Source of the DNA: Vibrio sp. SNU_ST1
GTDB lineage: Bacteria > Pseudomonadota > Gammaproteobacteria > Enterobacterales > Vibrionaceae
Assembly: GCF_030563405.1 (NCBI RefSeq)
Contig: NZ_CP130748.1
Coordinates: 1,922,001 to 1,986,000, forward strand
Length of the DNA stretch: 64,000 nucleotides
Direction: 5' to 3'
Shown here one piece after another: positions 1 through 9,400 of the stretch. Position 1 is the stretch's first letter; every line of letters begins with the position of its first letter. The notes under the pieces are model-generated. The model was not told the origin of the DNA. It searched no databases and was given only the letters and a program-made list of their open reading frames with translations. The position numbers and the translations under genes were made by a program.

Positions 1-1437
1 GGTATATTCTTCAGAGACGGTAAGCATTACCTAATTCTTAGCCTCGTTGTACTTTCCACGGCCATAGCCCTTACTTATTTTTGCAGCGAATATTTAGGTC
101 TTGGTTTCGGACTTTCCGCAGGCATGATGGCGGGAGCACTAACAGCAACACCGATATTGGTTGGTGCGCAAGATGCACTCAATTCAGGTTTAGCTGAAGT
201 ACCAAGAAACATGGACTTGGGTCTAGTCATAGAGAACCTATCAGTAGGCTACGCGATGGCTTATTTAGTCGGCTTAATCAGTATGATTATGTTTGCCCGC
301 CTTATTCCAAAGCTTCAGAAAGTAAACCTACACGACTCTGCAGAACAAATAGCTCAAGAGCGCGGCCTAGGCACCTCTGGCCAGCGTAAGGTTTATTTAC
401 CCATTATCCGAGCTTATCGTGTGGGACCAGAGCTAATTACCTGGACTGATGGCAAGAACCTTCGTGAACTTGGCATCTATCGCCAAACTGGTTGCTACAT
501 CGAGCGTATTCGACGTAATGGTATTCTTGCCCACCCTGATGGCGATGCCATTCTGCAAGAAGGCGATGAAATCGCATTGGTTGGTTTCCCTGACAGCCAC
601 GCTCGTCTTGATCCAAGTTTCCGAAACGGCAAAGAAGTTTTTGACCGTAACCTTCTCGATCTACGAATCGTTGAAGAAGAGATTGTCGTTAAAAGTGACA
701 ACATCGCAGGTAAGCGTTTATCTGACTTAAACTTATCCGAATACGGCTGTTTCCTTAACCGCGTAGTAAGAGCTCAAATTGAAATGCCGATGGATTTAAA
801 CATCGTACTTTCTAAAGGTGATGTACTACAAGTCAGTGGTGAAAAGAGCCGTGTTCACGGCCTTGCAGAAAAAATTGGTTTCATCTCGATTCACAGCCAA
901 ATGGCCGATTTGACGGCTTTCTGTAGCTTCTTCATTCTGGGCATTTTGTTTGGTTTGATCACCATGACATTCGGCCAAGTCTCATTTGGTTTAGGTAATG
1001 CAGTTGGTCTTCTTCTATCGGGCATCATGCTTGGATTCTTACGAGCGAACCACCCTACCTTCGGTTACGTTCCTCAAGGGGCGTTGAATATGGTCAAAGA
1101 TCTCGGTTTGATGTTCTTTATGGTCGGTATCGGCTTGAGCGCCGGTGGTAAGATATTTGAGCATTTGACCCAAGTGGGTCCGCAAGTTATCGGGATAGCA
1201 CTTATCGTGAGTGTACTGCCGGTATTCTTCGCTTACCTAGTCGGCGCTTACGCACTGAAGATGAACCGAGCTCTTCTTTTTGGAGCCATAATTGGCGCAC
1301 GAACCTGTGCTCCGGCAATGGACATAGTAAACGACCACGCTCGTTCAACTATCCCAGCACTGGGGTACGCAGGTACGTACGCGATAGCCAATATATTGAT
1401 GACCTTAGCGGGTACCTTTATCATTATCATCAGCTAG
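1..1437 (+). CDS. YidE/YbjL/AspT-type transporter, 5' truncated
   Basis: The reading frame is open from base 1, so the gene starts upstream of the window and 478 residues are visible. The order is hydrophobic N-terminal helices ending near [20 protein letters not shown], a cytoplasmic middle with two TrkA-C-like (RCK_C) domains (visible residues about 130-200 and 215-295), then a second block of membrane helices with a similar [14 protein letters not shown] element. Two Asp-Al_Ex membrane halves around paired TrkA-C domains is the layout of the aspartate:alanine exchanger family. The substrate cannot be read from sequence; the AspT label is family-level only. A hairpin follows the stop. Confidence 0.85.
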   Translation, partial: GIFFRDGKHYLILSLVVLSTAIALTYFCSEYLGLGFGLSAGMMAGALTATPILVGAQDALNSGLAEVPRNMDLGLVIENLSVGYAMAYLVGLISMIMFARLIPKLQKVNLHDSAEQIAQERGLGTSGQRKVYLPIIRAYRVGPELITWTDGKNLRELGIYRQTGCYIERIRRNGILAHPDGDAILQEGDEIALVGFPDSHARLDPSFRNGKEVFDRNLLDLRIVEEEIVVKSDNIAGKRLSDLNLSEYGCFLNRVVRAQIEMPMDLNIVLSKGDVLQVSGEKSRVHGLAEKIGFISIHSQMADLTAFCSFFILGILFGLITMTFGQVSFGLGNAVGLLLSGIMLGFLRANHPTFGYVPQGALNMVKDLGLMFFMVGIGLSAGGKIFEHLTQVGPQVIGIALIVSVLPVFFAYLVGAYALKMNRALLFGAIIGARTCAPAMDIVNDHARSTIPALGYAGTYAIANILMTLAGTFIIIIS

Positions 1438-1474
1438 TTTATTCAGCGTTATAGCGCTTTAGATTAGATATTTT

Positions 1475-1512
1475 AAATGCACTAATTCATCTTTGAGTTA
1501 GTGCATTTTTTA
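1475..1512 (+). terminator. Rho-independent terminator of the YidE-like gene
   Basis: An 11-bp perfect stem (1475-1485 with 1498-1508) closes a 12-base loop and is followed by a T-rich tail. It lies about 40 bases after the transporter stop. Confidence 0.75.
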
Positions 1513-1570
1513 TTACTTAATCTCTTTTCTCATCCCACATCTCTATACTACTTTCCTCAAACTACAGACA

Positions 1571-1600
1571 AAAAAATAGGCGCTCAATGAGCGCCTATTT
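1571..1600 (-). terminator. Bidirectional terminator after fabV
   Basis: A perfect 12-bp stem (1574-1585 with 1589-1600) with a 3-base loop is flanked by an A-run on the left. The A-run gives a T-tract on the minus strand, so it serves fabV. It can also back up the plus-strand terminator upstream. Confidence 0.85.
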
Positions 1601-1621
1601 AGTTTTATTTTGATTTGTGAA

Positions 1622-2824
1622 TTAGATGTCAGCTACATCAAATTCAACAGCTGTCTCTACATCAGCTTCGTAATCAACACCATCAACACCGAAACCAAAC
1701 AACTTCAAGAACTCTTCTTTGTACTCAACGTAGTCAGTCAGTTCTTTTAAGTTTTCAGTTGTGATTTGAGGCCATAGGTTACGACAATGCTCTTGAATGT
1801 CGTCACGCAGTTCTAGGTCATCTAGACGTAGACGGTTCACTTCATCAACTTCTGCTGCGCTGCCGTCTGCTTTGTATAGACGTTGGCTGAACATGCGGAA
1901 GATCTGTTCCATACAACCTTCGTGAATACCTTCTTCACGCATCTTCTTGAACACCATCGCGATGTAAAGAGGCATAACAGGAATCGCAGAGCTTGCTTGA
2001 GTCACAACAGACTTAAGAACAGCAACGTTTGCAGTACCGCCAGTTTGGCCTAATTTCTCGTTAAGCGCTGACGCTGCACGGTCTAGATCCATCTTAGCTT
2101 TACCTAGCGCGCCATCCCAGTAGATTGGCCACGTTAGCTCTGTACCGATGTAGCTGTAAGCAACAGTCTTACAACCGTCAGCTAGAACACCCGCTTCAGA
2201 AAGTGCGTTGATCCAAAGTTCCCAATCTTCACCGCCCATTACAGTAACAGTGTCTTTGATCTCTTCTTCAGTAGCAGGCTCAACGCTTGCTTCGATGATC
2301 GCATCTTTGTTTGTATCTACCGCTGTAGATGTGTAAGTCTCACCGATAGGTTTAAGAGATGAACGAATCACTTCGCCAGTCTCTGGCATTTTACGCACTG
2401 GAGATGCCAGTGAGTACACAACCATATCGATTTGACCTAGATCTTCTTTGATCAGGTCAATTGTTTTCTGTTTCGCTTCGTTAGAGAAAGCATCGCCGTT
2501 AAGGCTTTTTGAATACAGGCCTTCTTCTTTAGCTAGCTTATCGAACGCTGCTGAGTTGTAAAAACCAGCTGTGCCCGGCTTTTTCTCAGTACCGGCTTTC
2601 TCGAAGAAAACACCGATAGTTGAAGCGCCGCCACCAAATGCAGCCGCAATACGTGAAGACAAGCCGTAGCCACTTGAAGAGCCAACAACGAGTACACGTT
2701 TAGGTGCATTTGCGATTGGGCCTTGAGCTTTTGTGTAAGCAATTTGTTCTTTTACATTAGCTTCACAACCGACTGGATGTGTTGTAGTACAGATGAATCC
2801 GCGAATTCGAGGTTTGATGATCAT
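1622..2824 (-). CDS. fabV: Enoyl-[acyl-carrier-protein] reductase FabV
   Basis: This 400-residue protein opens with [20 protein letters not shown] and carries the Rossmann stretch [23 protein letters not shown]. FabV is the NADH-dependent enoyl reductase of the last step of fatty acid elongation and was first described in V. cholerae; FabV enzymes are typically triclosan-tolerant. The signature Tyr-(X8)-Lys pair is present as Y235 and K244 in [11 protein letters not shown] start at the ATG at 2824, because an AAGGA Shine-Dalgarno sits about 8 bases upstream; an in-frame TTG two codons earlier is less likely. It lies next to fadE, so synthesis and breakdown of fatty acids are adjacent. It has its own terminator. 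Confidence 0.95.
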   Translation of the reverse strand: MIIKPRIRGFICTTTHPVGCEANVKEQIAYTKAQGPIANAPKRVLVVGSSSGYGLSSRIAAAFGGGASTIGVFFEKAGTEKKPGTAGFYNSAAFDKLAKEEGLYSKSLNGDAFSNEAKQKTIDLIKEDLGQIDMVVYSLASPVRKMPETGEVIRSSLKPIGETYTSTAVDTNKDAIIEASVEPATEEEIKDTVTVMGGEDWELWINALSEAGVLADGCKTVAYSYIGTELTWPIYWDGALGKAKMDLDRAASALNEKLGQTGGTANVAVLKSVVTQASSAIPVMPLYIAMVFKKMREEGIHEGCMEQIFRMFSQRLYKADGSAAEVDEVNRLRLDDLELRDDIQEHCRNLWPQITTENLKELTDYVEYKEEFLKLFGFGVDGVDYEADVETAVEFDVADI

Positions 2825-2992
2825 ATTCAATTTCCTTAAAAAATCAGGTTAAGGATAAGAGTTTCGTGCGCAAATGGCATCTAATTTCTGTAAAAATGTG
2901 GTGAAAATGCAAGTGGTTGGAGCACTCAGCTGATATTTGCCGACTAAGTCACCATTTGTTAACGCATCTAACGCGACTTCTTCAACAAAAAC

Positions 2993-3019
2993 AAAAAAGG
3001 CACCTTAATAGGTGCCTTT
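2993..3019 (-). terminator. Terminator of fadE
   Basis: A perfect 10-bp stem (2996-3005 with 3010-3019) with a 4-base loop and an A-run on the left forms a minus-strand T-tract right after the fadE stop. Confidence 0.85.
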
Positions 3020-3033
3020 AATCATTTCTTTAT

Positions 3034-5316
3034 CTAAGCAACGCTATTTAGCTTAGGTTTTAACTCTTTTCGCGTCAAAGTTTCACTGAAGTCGTGACTG
3101 AAGTGGTCAACTTGAATCGCTGTGTAGCGTAGTTTATCAGCAGCAACAATTTGGTCGACTTCTTCTTGTGTCAAAACATCAGCAGCAAGTGCTTGAGCCA
3201 GTTTATCCGCCAGCAAGCCTTTACGAGCCACTTTGCCCTCTTTCACTGCTTTGAAGATCTTACGCTCCAGAGGCTTGATGCTGTACATCGCATTGAAAGC
3301 ATTCTCCATAAGGCCAACACTATCATCTTCCTCTTTGCCAATGTAACAAAGGTGAGTCAGCCGTTCACGGTGTGCACCTGGAGTCATCAAGCTCTCTGCT
3401 AGTTGAACTGTTAGGTTATCACTTGGTTTTTCGAAGTGGTTACCTACAGGGAAAACTAGACCTTTAAGTACTTTACCAACCATCTTGTTCGGGAAGTTTC
3501 TGTACGCTTCCTGCAGCGACTTAGCCGCATTATGGAAACAGTGTTGAACCGCGTAGTGTACGTAGTCTAGGTCCGCTTGTTGACGACCTTCGTCTTCATA
3601 CTTCTTAAGCGCAGCAGAAGCCATGTATAGGTAACTTAGACCATCCCCCAAACGTGCAGAGATAAGCTCTTTACGCTTCAGCTCACCACCTAGCGTCAGC
3701 ATTGCGAAATCCGCACTTACTGCAAGCGCGCGGCTCAAGCGAGTCAAATCTTGATAGTAAGGCTTAGTTGGGCCGCTCATGTCCGCTTTAATGAACTTCG
3801 AGCCAGTCAGTGCTGCACCAAAAGCACCGAACGTGTTTTTAGTTGCGTGTGAGATGTGCTTGAACAACAAGCTATCAAAGTCTTTTGCACCTTGCTTCTC
3901 ATCCGGGTTCGCTGCTGCTTCCATTTCGCTCAATACGTATGGGTGACAACGTGTCGCACCTTGACCGAAGATCATCAGGTTACGAGTTAGGATGTTCGCA
4001 CCTTCTACTGTGATAGCAACTGGAATACCTAGGTAAGGCGCAGCCAAGTAGTTCATTGGGCCATCTTGAATTGCACGACCTGAATGGATATCCATTGAGT
4101 CATTCAGAATAGTACGTGCCATTTCTGTCATGTGATATTTGGCGATAGCCGTTACGATACCCGGCTTCTCTTTCATATCAAGTGAAGTGGTTGTCAGTGT
4201 ACGAGTCGCTTCTAATAGATACGTTAAACCACCAATACGGCCTAAGCTCTCTGCAACACCTTCAAATTTACCAATCGACATACCGAACTGCTTACGAACA
4301 TAAGCGTATGCGCCGGTCGTTTTCGCTGTTAGGTGACCCATCGCCGTGCCCAGTGCGGGTAATGAGATACCACGACCTGCAGACAGACATTCCACCAGCA
4401 TACGCCAGCCTTTACCTGCGTAATCTGCGCCACCGATTAGCCATTCCATAGGAATAAATACATCGTGACCGCGTGTTGGACCATTCATAAACGCAAGACC
4501 AAGTGGATCATGACGCTCACCAATCACAACACCTTCGTGGTCTGCCGGGATAAGCGCACAAGTGATACCAATGTCTTCTTTGTCACCCAGTAGCTTTTCT
4601 GGATCGTGCAGTTTGAAAGCCAGACCAAGTACCGTTGCCACTGGTGCTAGCGTAATGTAACGCTTGTTCCAGTTAAGCTTGATGCCTAGTGTCTCTTTAC
4701 CTTCGTGCATGCCCATACACACTGTACCGACATCAGGGATACCACCCGCATCAGAACCTGCTTCAGGGCCTGTTAGTGCGAAACAAGGGATATCTGTACC
4801 GTCAGCAAGACGAGGTAGCCAGTAATCTTTTTGATCTTGAGTACCGTAGTGAGACAGTAGCTCACCAGGGCCTAGAGAGTTTGGAACCATTACCGAAACC
4901 GCAGTACTGATACTACGCGTAGCAATCTTGGTTACTATGGTAGAGTTTGCGTGCGCAGAAAATTCACGACCGCCGTACCCTTTCGCGATAATTAGCGAGA
5001 AGAAACGCTCTTTGCGTAAGAAATTCCATACTTCTTCAGGAAGGTCTCGGTCTTCTTTCACAATTTTGTGGTCATCAAGCATAGCGAGCAGAGTTTCAAG
5101 TTCATTATCCATGAACGATTGCTCTTCTGCTGTCAGCTGAGGTTTTGGGTATTGGTGTAGCTTAGTGAAATCTGGTTTACCAGAAAACAGCTCTCCGTCC
5201 CACCAAACGCTACCCGCTTCCATCGCTTCTTTCTCGGTGCTAGATAGGGGTGGTAGTACTTTTTTAAAGAGTTTAAAAGCTGGGTCACTTACCCATTTTT
5301 GTCTTAGAGAGCTCAT
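3034..5316 (-). CDS. fadE: Acyl-CoA dehydrogenase FadE
   Basis: This 760-residue protein would carry out the first step of beta-oxidation, oxidising acyl-CoA to trans-2-enoyl-CoA with FAD. The FAD/substrate region contains PCFALTGPEAGSDAGGIPD, and VEGANILTRN (around residue 439) fits the position of the catalytic glutamate. The long C-terminal part is of the DUF1974 type found in FadE but not in short acyl-CoA dehydrogenases. E. coli FadE is 814 residues; Vibrio forms are shorter. The ATG at 5316 has an AAAGGAT Shine-Dalgarno about 7 bases upstream. The psrA-like gene ends only 55 bp upstream on the same strand, so both may be read from the psrA promoter; I see no clear PsrA palindrome in the 55-bp gap. 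Confidence 0.95.
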   Translation of the reverse strand: MSSLRQKWVSDPAFKLFKKVLPPLSSTEKEAMEAGSVWWDGELFSGKPDFTKLHQYPKPQLTAEEQSFMDNELETLLAMLDDHKIVKEDRDLPEEVWNFLRKERFFSLIIAKGYGGREFSAHANSTIVTKIATRSISTAVSVMVPNSLGPGELLSHYGTQDQKDYWLPRLADGTDIPCFALTGPEAGSDAGGIPDVGTVCMGMHEGKETLGIKLNWNKRYITLAPVATVLGLAFKLHDPEKLLGDKEDIGITCALIPADHEGVVIGERHDPLGLAFMNGPTRGHDVFIPMEWLIGGADYAGKGWRMLVECLSAGRGISLPALGTAMGHLTAKTTGAYAYVRKQFGMSIGKFEGVAESLGRIGGLTYLLEATRTLTTTSLDMKEKPGIVTAIAKYHMTEMARTILNDSMDIHSGRAIQDGPMNYLAAPYLGIPVAITVEGANILTRNLMIFGQGATRCHPYVLSEMEAAANPDEKQGAKDFDSLLFKHISHATKNTFGAFGAALTGSKFIKADMSGPTKPYYQDLTRLSRALAVSADFAMLTLGGELKRKELISARLGDGLSYLYMASAALKKYEDEGRQQADLDYVHYAVQHCFHNAAKSLQEAYRNFPNKMVGKVLKGLVFPVGNHFEKPSDNLTVQLAESLMTPGAHRERLTHLCYIGKEEDDSVGLMENAFNAMYSIKPLERKIFKAVKEGKVARKGLLADKLAQALAADVLTQEEVDQIVAADKLRYTAIQVDHFSHDFSETLTRKELKPKLNSVA

Positions 5317-5371
5317 AGTTCAGATCCTTTTGTTCACTATATTGTTTGTGAATATTTTGCTTTTTATTGTT

Positions 5372-6001
5372 TTATTCTTTTGCTGACATGCCTGCGGCCA
5401 AATATGGAATAAGAATATCGACCACTGCCTTAGCATCTATCTTTCTGTCATAGTCATTCTCTGCAATTTCTATTAGAGCCTGGCTAGATGCCATGGTGAA
5501 TACACAAGTCCCTAGGGTGAAGTGCAATCGCCAAAATAACTGTTCTTGAGTGAGGTTTGGGTTGGCTTTCATTACTGAGTTGGTAAACAGAGTCAGTACT
5601 TCGCTGTAGCGAGTTGTAATGAACCAACGCAAGTGACCTTGCACATCCGTATAACCTCGACCGATGAGTAACATAAATCGGCTCGTACCATTTGGCCTTA
5701 CATCATTGAGTGCCCTTAATGGCTGTCTTAAAGACTCAAACACGTCACTCATAGAGTACGTTTCGTTCAAATTTAAGTTCACAAGTGCATCTTGCAATGC
5801 TGGCATAAATGCTTCTAAGTAACGATTGAGTACCGCACGAACCAGAGTCTTCTTATCGCCAAAGTGGTAGTTCACTGAAGCAAGATTGACATTGGCTTTA
5901 CTCGTAATCGTGCGTAAAGAGGTGTCATTAAAACCGTGCTCAGCAAATAAGCCTTCAGCCACATCTAAGATTTTGTCTTTGGTTGTACTTCTTGGTGCCA
6001 T
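5372..6001 (-). CDS. psrA: TetR-family regulator, PsrA-like fatty-acid repressor
   Basis: The 209-residue protein has an N-terminal TetR helix-turn-helix: TSLRTITSKANVNLASVNYHF, followed by GDKKTLVRAV, closely resembles Pseudomonas PsrA. PsrA proteins bind long-chain fatty acids and release operators of fatty-acid degradation genes. The position directly upstream of fadE and a PsrA-type palindrome in its own leader support this role. I start at the ATG at 6001 (MAPRSTTKDKILD); a GTG at 6010 is in frame but has no better ribosome binding site. Other TetR regulators are possible, but the HTH match plus context is strong. Confidence 0.8.
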   Translation of the reverse strand: MAPRSTTKDKILDVAEGLFAEHGFNDTSLRTITSKANVNLASVNYHFGDKKTLVRAVLNRYLEAFMPALQDALVNLNLNETYSMSDVFESLRQPLRALNDVRPNGTSRFMLLIGRGYTDVQGHLRWFITTRYSEVLTLFTNSVMKANPNLTQEQLFWRLHFTLGTCVFTMASSQALIEIAENDYDRKIDAKAVVDILIPYLAAGMSAKE

Positions 6002-6016
6002 TTCAATCACTCGTAT

Positions 6017-6030
6017 TAAACAACTGTTTG
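6017..6030. promoter_or_regulatory. Candidate PsrA operator upstream of psrA
   Basis: TAAACAACTGTTTG lies 16 bases upstream of the psrA ATG. Half-sites AAAC and GTTT with a 4-base spacer match the published PsrA box form (G/C)AAAC-N2-4-GTTT(G/C) at all but the first base. Autorepression of a psrA-fadE unit is the simple inference. Confidence 0.55.
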
Positions 6031-6376
6031 AAATATACGCTTAGAACATTTATTTAACAAGCAGGCAACATCACACTTTCACAAATTGGTCGTACCAGTT
6101 ACGAGCATTACGTTCTAAGCGATTGAATAGAGACGCGTTTAATTAAAAAGAGAAAATTAATGAATTTTTGGGGAACTGAAATGGTAATCGAGGGTCATAA
6201 ATTAAGTAGAAAACAGAGTATTTAGATGTTTAACAGGCCGTCAAACTTGTTTCTCACTGTTTTCTTAATTACTGCATTTTCCTTATTAACTCCTATACTT
6301 GTATCCGCCCAAACCGCATTGGTTTGGGCTTTTTTTTGTCAAAAACCACGGTGTTTTTTAGGTTAATAGTAGGCAC
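6031..6376. other. Non-coding stretch with possible small transcript
   Basis: Between psrA and the adhesin terminator there is no convincing protein gene. On the plus strand two tiny frames abut: 6160-6225 (21 codons, ATG preceded by an AAGAGAAA purine run) and 6226-6363 (45 codons, starting MFNRPSNLFLTVFL, hydrophobic and leader-like). The second runs through the strong plus-strand terminator at 6307-6337, so it is doubtful as a protein gene. A small RNA ending at that terminator is at least as likely. Confidence 0.35.
6307..6337 (+). terminator. Strong orphan terminator on the plus strand
   Basis: The perfect 9-bp GC-rich stem GCCCAAACC (6307-6315) with GGTTTGGGC (6321-6329), a GCATT loop and eight T residues form a textbook intrinsic terminator. 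No annotated plus-strand gene lies upstream of it. Confidence 0.85.
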
Positions 6377-6403
6377 AAAAAAGCCCTCGAAACCGAAGGC
6401 TTT
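6377..6403 (-). terminator. Terminator of the adhesin gene
   Basis: A 10-bp stem (6380-6389 with 6394-6403, one G-U pair) with an AAAC loop and an A-run on its left ends minus-strand transcription 36 bases after the adhesin stop. Confidence 0.8.
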
Positions 6404-6438
6404 CATTACATTAAAGTTCAAAGCATTTCACGATCCTA

Positions 6439-9400
6439 CTAGGCAGCATCATTTTTGATTAACTCGGCTAGCACCGAAATATCATTGCCGAGGTCAACCG
6501 AAGCTCCCATTTCCGTTGCAATACCTTCAACCACTATGGTTTGAGTATCACTGCCGCCATTGATTGGAATCGATAGTGTGATATCGTCTCCATTAACAGA
6601 CACTTCAATCATACCAAGCAGCTCGGCCATTTGAGTTTCATCTTGTGGGTCTTCAAGTAGATCATTGAGGTCAATCAGATCACCGGCGCCTTCCGTATAA
6701 AGCTCAAAGTCTTTAATGATATCGGTCCCGTTATCGAGCGTAGAGTCTAGCCAATTGAAGATGTTGTCTCCGCTATCTCCAATCAGCAGATCGTTGCCTG
6801 ACTCGGCATACAAAGGCTCATTACTCGCTGCACTAATAACGTTATATTGCTGCGGTTCTTCGATATCTATGGTGACCGTCTCTACCGTGCTTTCAGCCCC
6901 GTTTGAATCGACTGCGACATAATCAAACTGCGGGTCTTCAGTTACCTCCTCGTTACCTTGTACGTAACGCAACTCCCAATTGCCTCCTGTTGATGAAAGC
7001 TCCATTCCAACGATCGGATTATCTGGTGAGGAATAACTGAAATCATAAAGAATTTGGCTACTTCCCGTATCTCCAGGATCTTTCTGATACTGCTCTGTAT
7101 GCGTTGTACCATCAGCAAAGGTATAGAGTACTTCAACATAAACATTACTATTGGTGTTAAATGAACCACCCAAACCATCTAGCCCAAAATCAACGACCCC
7201 TAATGGATTATTCGTAAAATCGAGGACTAAGGTCTCTTGCTTATTCATACCTCTACCATCGATATCGCCAATACCATAGCCAACATGATTCTGTTCGCCT
7301 TGGTACTGTTTCAAAGGTTTACCGTTGTTATCTTCGATCGTTACCGTAATCGTATTACCGTTATCTAGGGTAATAAGTCTCTCGGTTGGTGAAACTTCTA
7401 CACCCCAATTATAGAAACCATCAACAAGATCGGGCATATCGTCAGAGTCACCACTGAAGCCCATTTCAAACATTTCTCCAGGCCCGGCAACAAAGCTGAT
7501 ATTGTTTGGGACAAACAACACACCGTTATCGACATCAGACTGCACAATTTCTCTCGTTACGCCATTTTCATCGGTATACAAAAGGCTGCCATTGGTTGGC
7601 AAGCTCTCAATCCGAATATTCAAAGGAACTTCATCATGATCATCTTCTAAATCCGAGATGTAATCTGGCATGCCGCCATCTTCAGAATCGAAGAGGATAG
7701 GTATAATCGCGTCCTCATCATTAACTACCGTAAAGCTGGTCGCTTCAGGTGCGTCATTGACGCCATTGATTGTTATCTCGATAACATGCTCTACACCATC
7801 AATAGCGGTTACCACATATCTTTCAATAACCGTGTCGTCATCGTTCAAGTATTGAACCACATCGTTATCAACGACATAACTCCATGCCCCTTCAGGAGTA
7901 ATCGTTAACATACCTAGTGCAAGTGCATAAGTAGATCCAACAGGGGTAAACACGCCATTAGGTTTAAATGCAGGCATGTCACTGGTGTCGACGTCAGTAA
8001 TCGTTAAAGTACCAGACACCGAGAGTTCGTTGGTATCTTCATTGACATCGACGTCCTCTGTCACTTCTCCCACGTCAGAGTCACCTTCCCCAACCGTAAT
8101 CTCAGATGGATCATCAGCACCATTAATAGTGATTGTCACTTCACTTGTAGTTCCGTCAATCGCAGTAACCGTGTAAACCTCGGTGACAAATTCATCGTCA
8201 TCGAGATATTGCACATCATCGTTGTCGACGACGTAAGTCCATTCACCATCGTCGGTAATGGTCAACATACCCAACGCAGTATCATTGGTCGAACCTTCAG
8301 GTTTAAACATTCCGTTAGGTTGAAAAGCCGCGACATCGTTAGCATCAACGTCGGTAATCGTCAGTGTTCCCGTCGCCATCAAGTCGTTACTCTCCGGGTC
8401 AACGTCGACATCCTCCGTCACCTCACCCATATCAGAGTCACCTTCCCCAACAGTGATCTCGGATGGGTCATCGGCACCATTAATAGTGATAGTCACTTCA
8501 CTCATGGTTCCATCAATCGCGGTAACCGTGTAAACCTCGGTGACAAACTCATCATCATCGAGATACTGCACATCGTCGTTGTCTACGACATAAGTCCATT
8601 CACCATCGTCGGTAATGGTCAACATACCCAACGCGGTATCATTGGTCGAACCTTCAGGATTAAACGTTCCGTTAGGTTGAAAAGCTGCGACATCGTTAGC
8701 ATCCACATCAGTAATCGTTAGTGTACCCGTCGCCATCAAGTTATTGCTGACTTCGTCAACCTCGACGTCTTCTGTCACCTCACCCATGTCAGAGTCACCT
8801 TCCCCAACCGTAATCTCAGATGGATCATCAGCACCATTGATGGTGATGATTACTTCACTTGTGGTTCCATCAATCGCAGTAACAGTGTAAACCTCGGTGA
8901 CAAACTCATCGTCGTCAAGGTATTGCACATCATCGTTGTTGACGACGTAAGTCCATTCGCCACCATCGGTAATGGTCAAAAAACCCAGAGCGGTATCATT
9001 GGTCGAACCTTCTGGGTTAAACAAACCGTTTGGTTCGAAAGCAGCGACATCGTTATCGTCGACATCGGTGATGGTTAGCGTCCCTGACGTCGCCAAGTTG
9101 TTGCTCTCTTGATCAACATCCATATCCTCAGTCACTTCACCGGTGTCTGAATCACCTTCACCAACAGTTATGTCAGATGGATCATCGGCACCGTTAATAG
9201 TGATGGTAACTTCGCTAGTGGTACCGTCACTGGCTGTCACGGTATAAACCTCAGTAACGAATTCATCGTCATCCAAGTACTGAACATCGTCGTTGTTAAC
9301 TACGTAAGTCCAAGCACCATCAGGGTCGATGCTCAATACGCCTAGCTGTGATTCGTTTGTTGAACCTACGAGGTTAAACTCACCGTCATCTGAAAAGGTA

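Noticed and set aside
5317..5371. PsrA or FadR operator directly before fadE
   Set aside because: Only a CAAAC half-site and a loose TTCAC/GTGAA pair are present.
8209..8721. 170-codon frame opposite the adhesin repeats
   Set aside because: It is the mirror frame of the repetitive VCBS coding units; the repeat keeps it open by chance.
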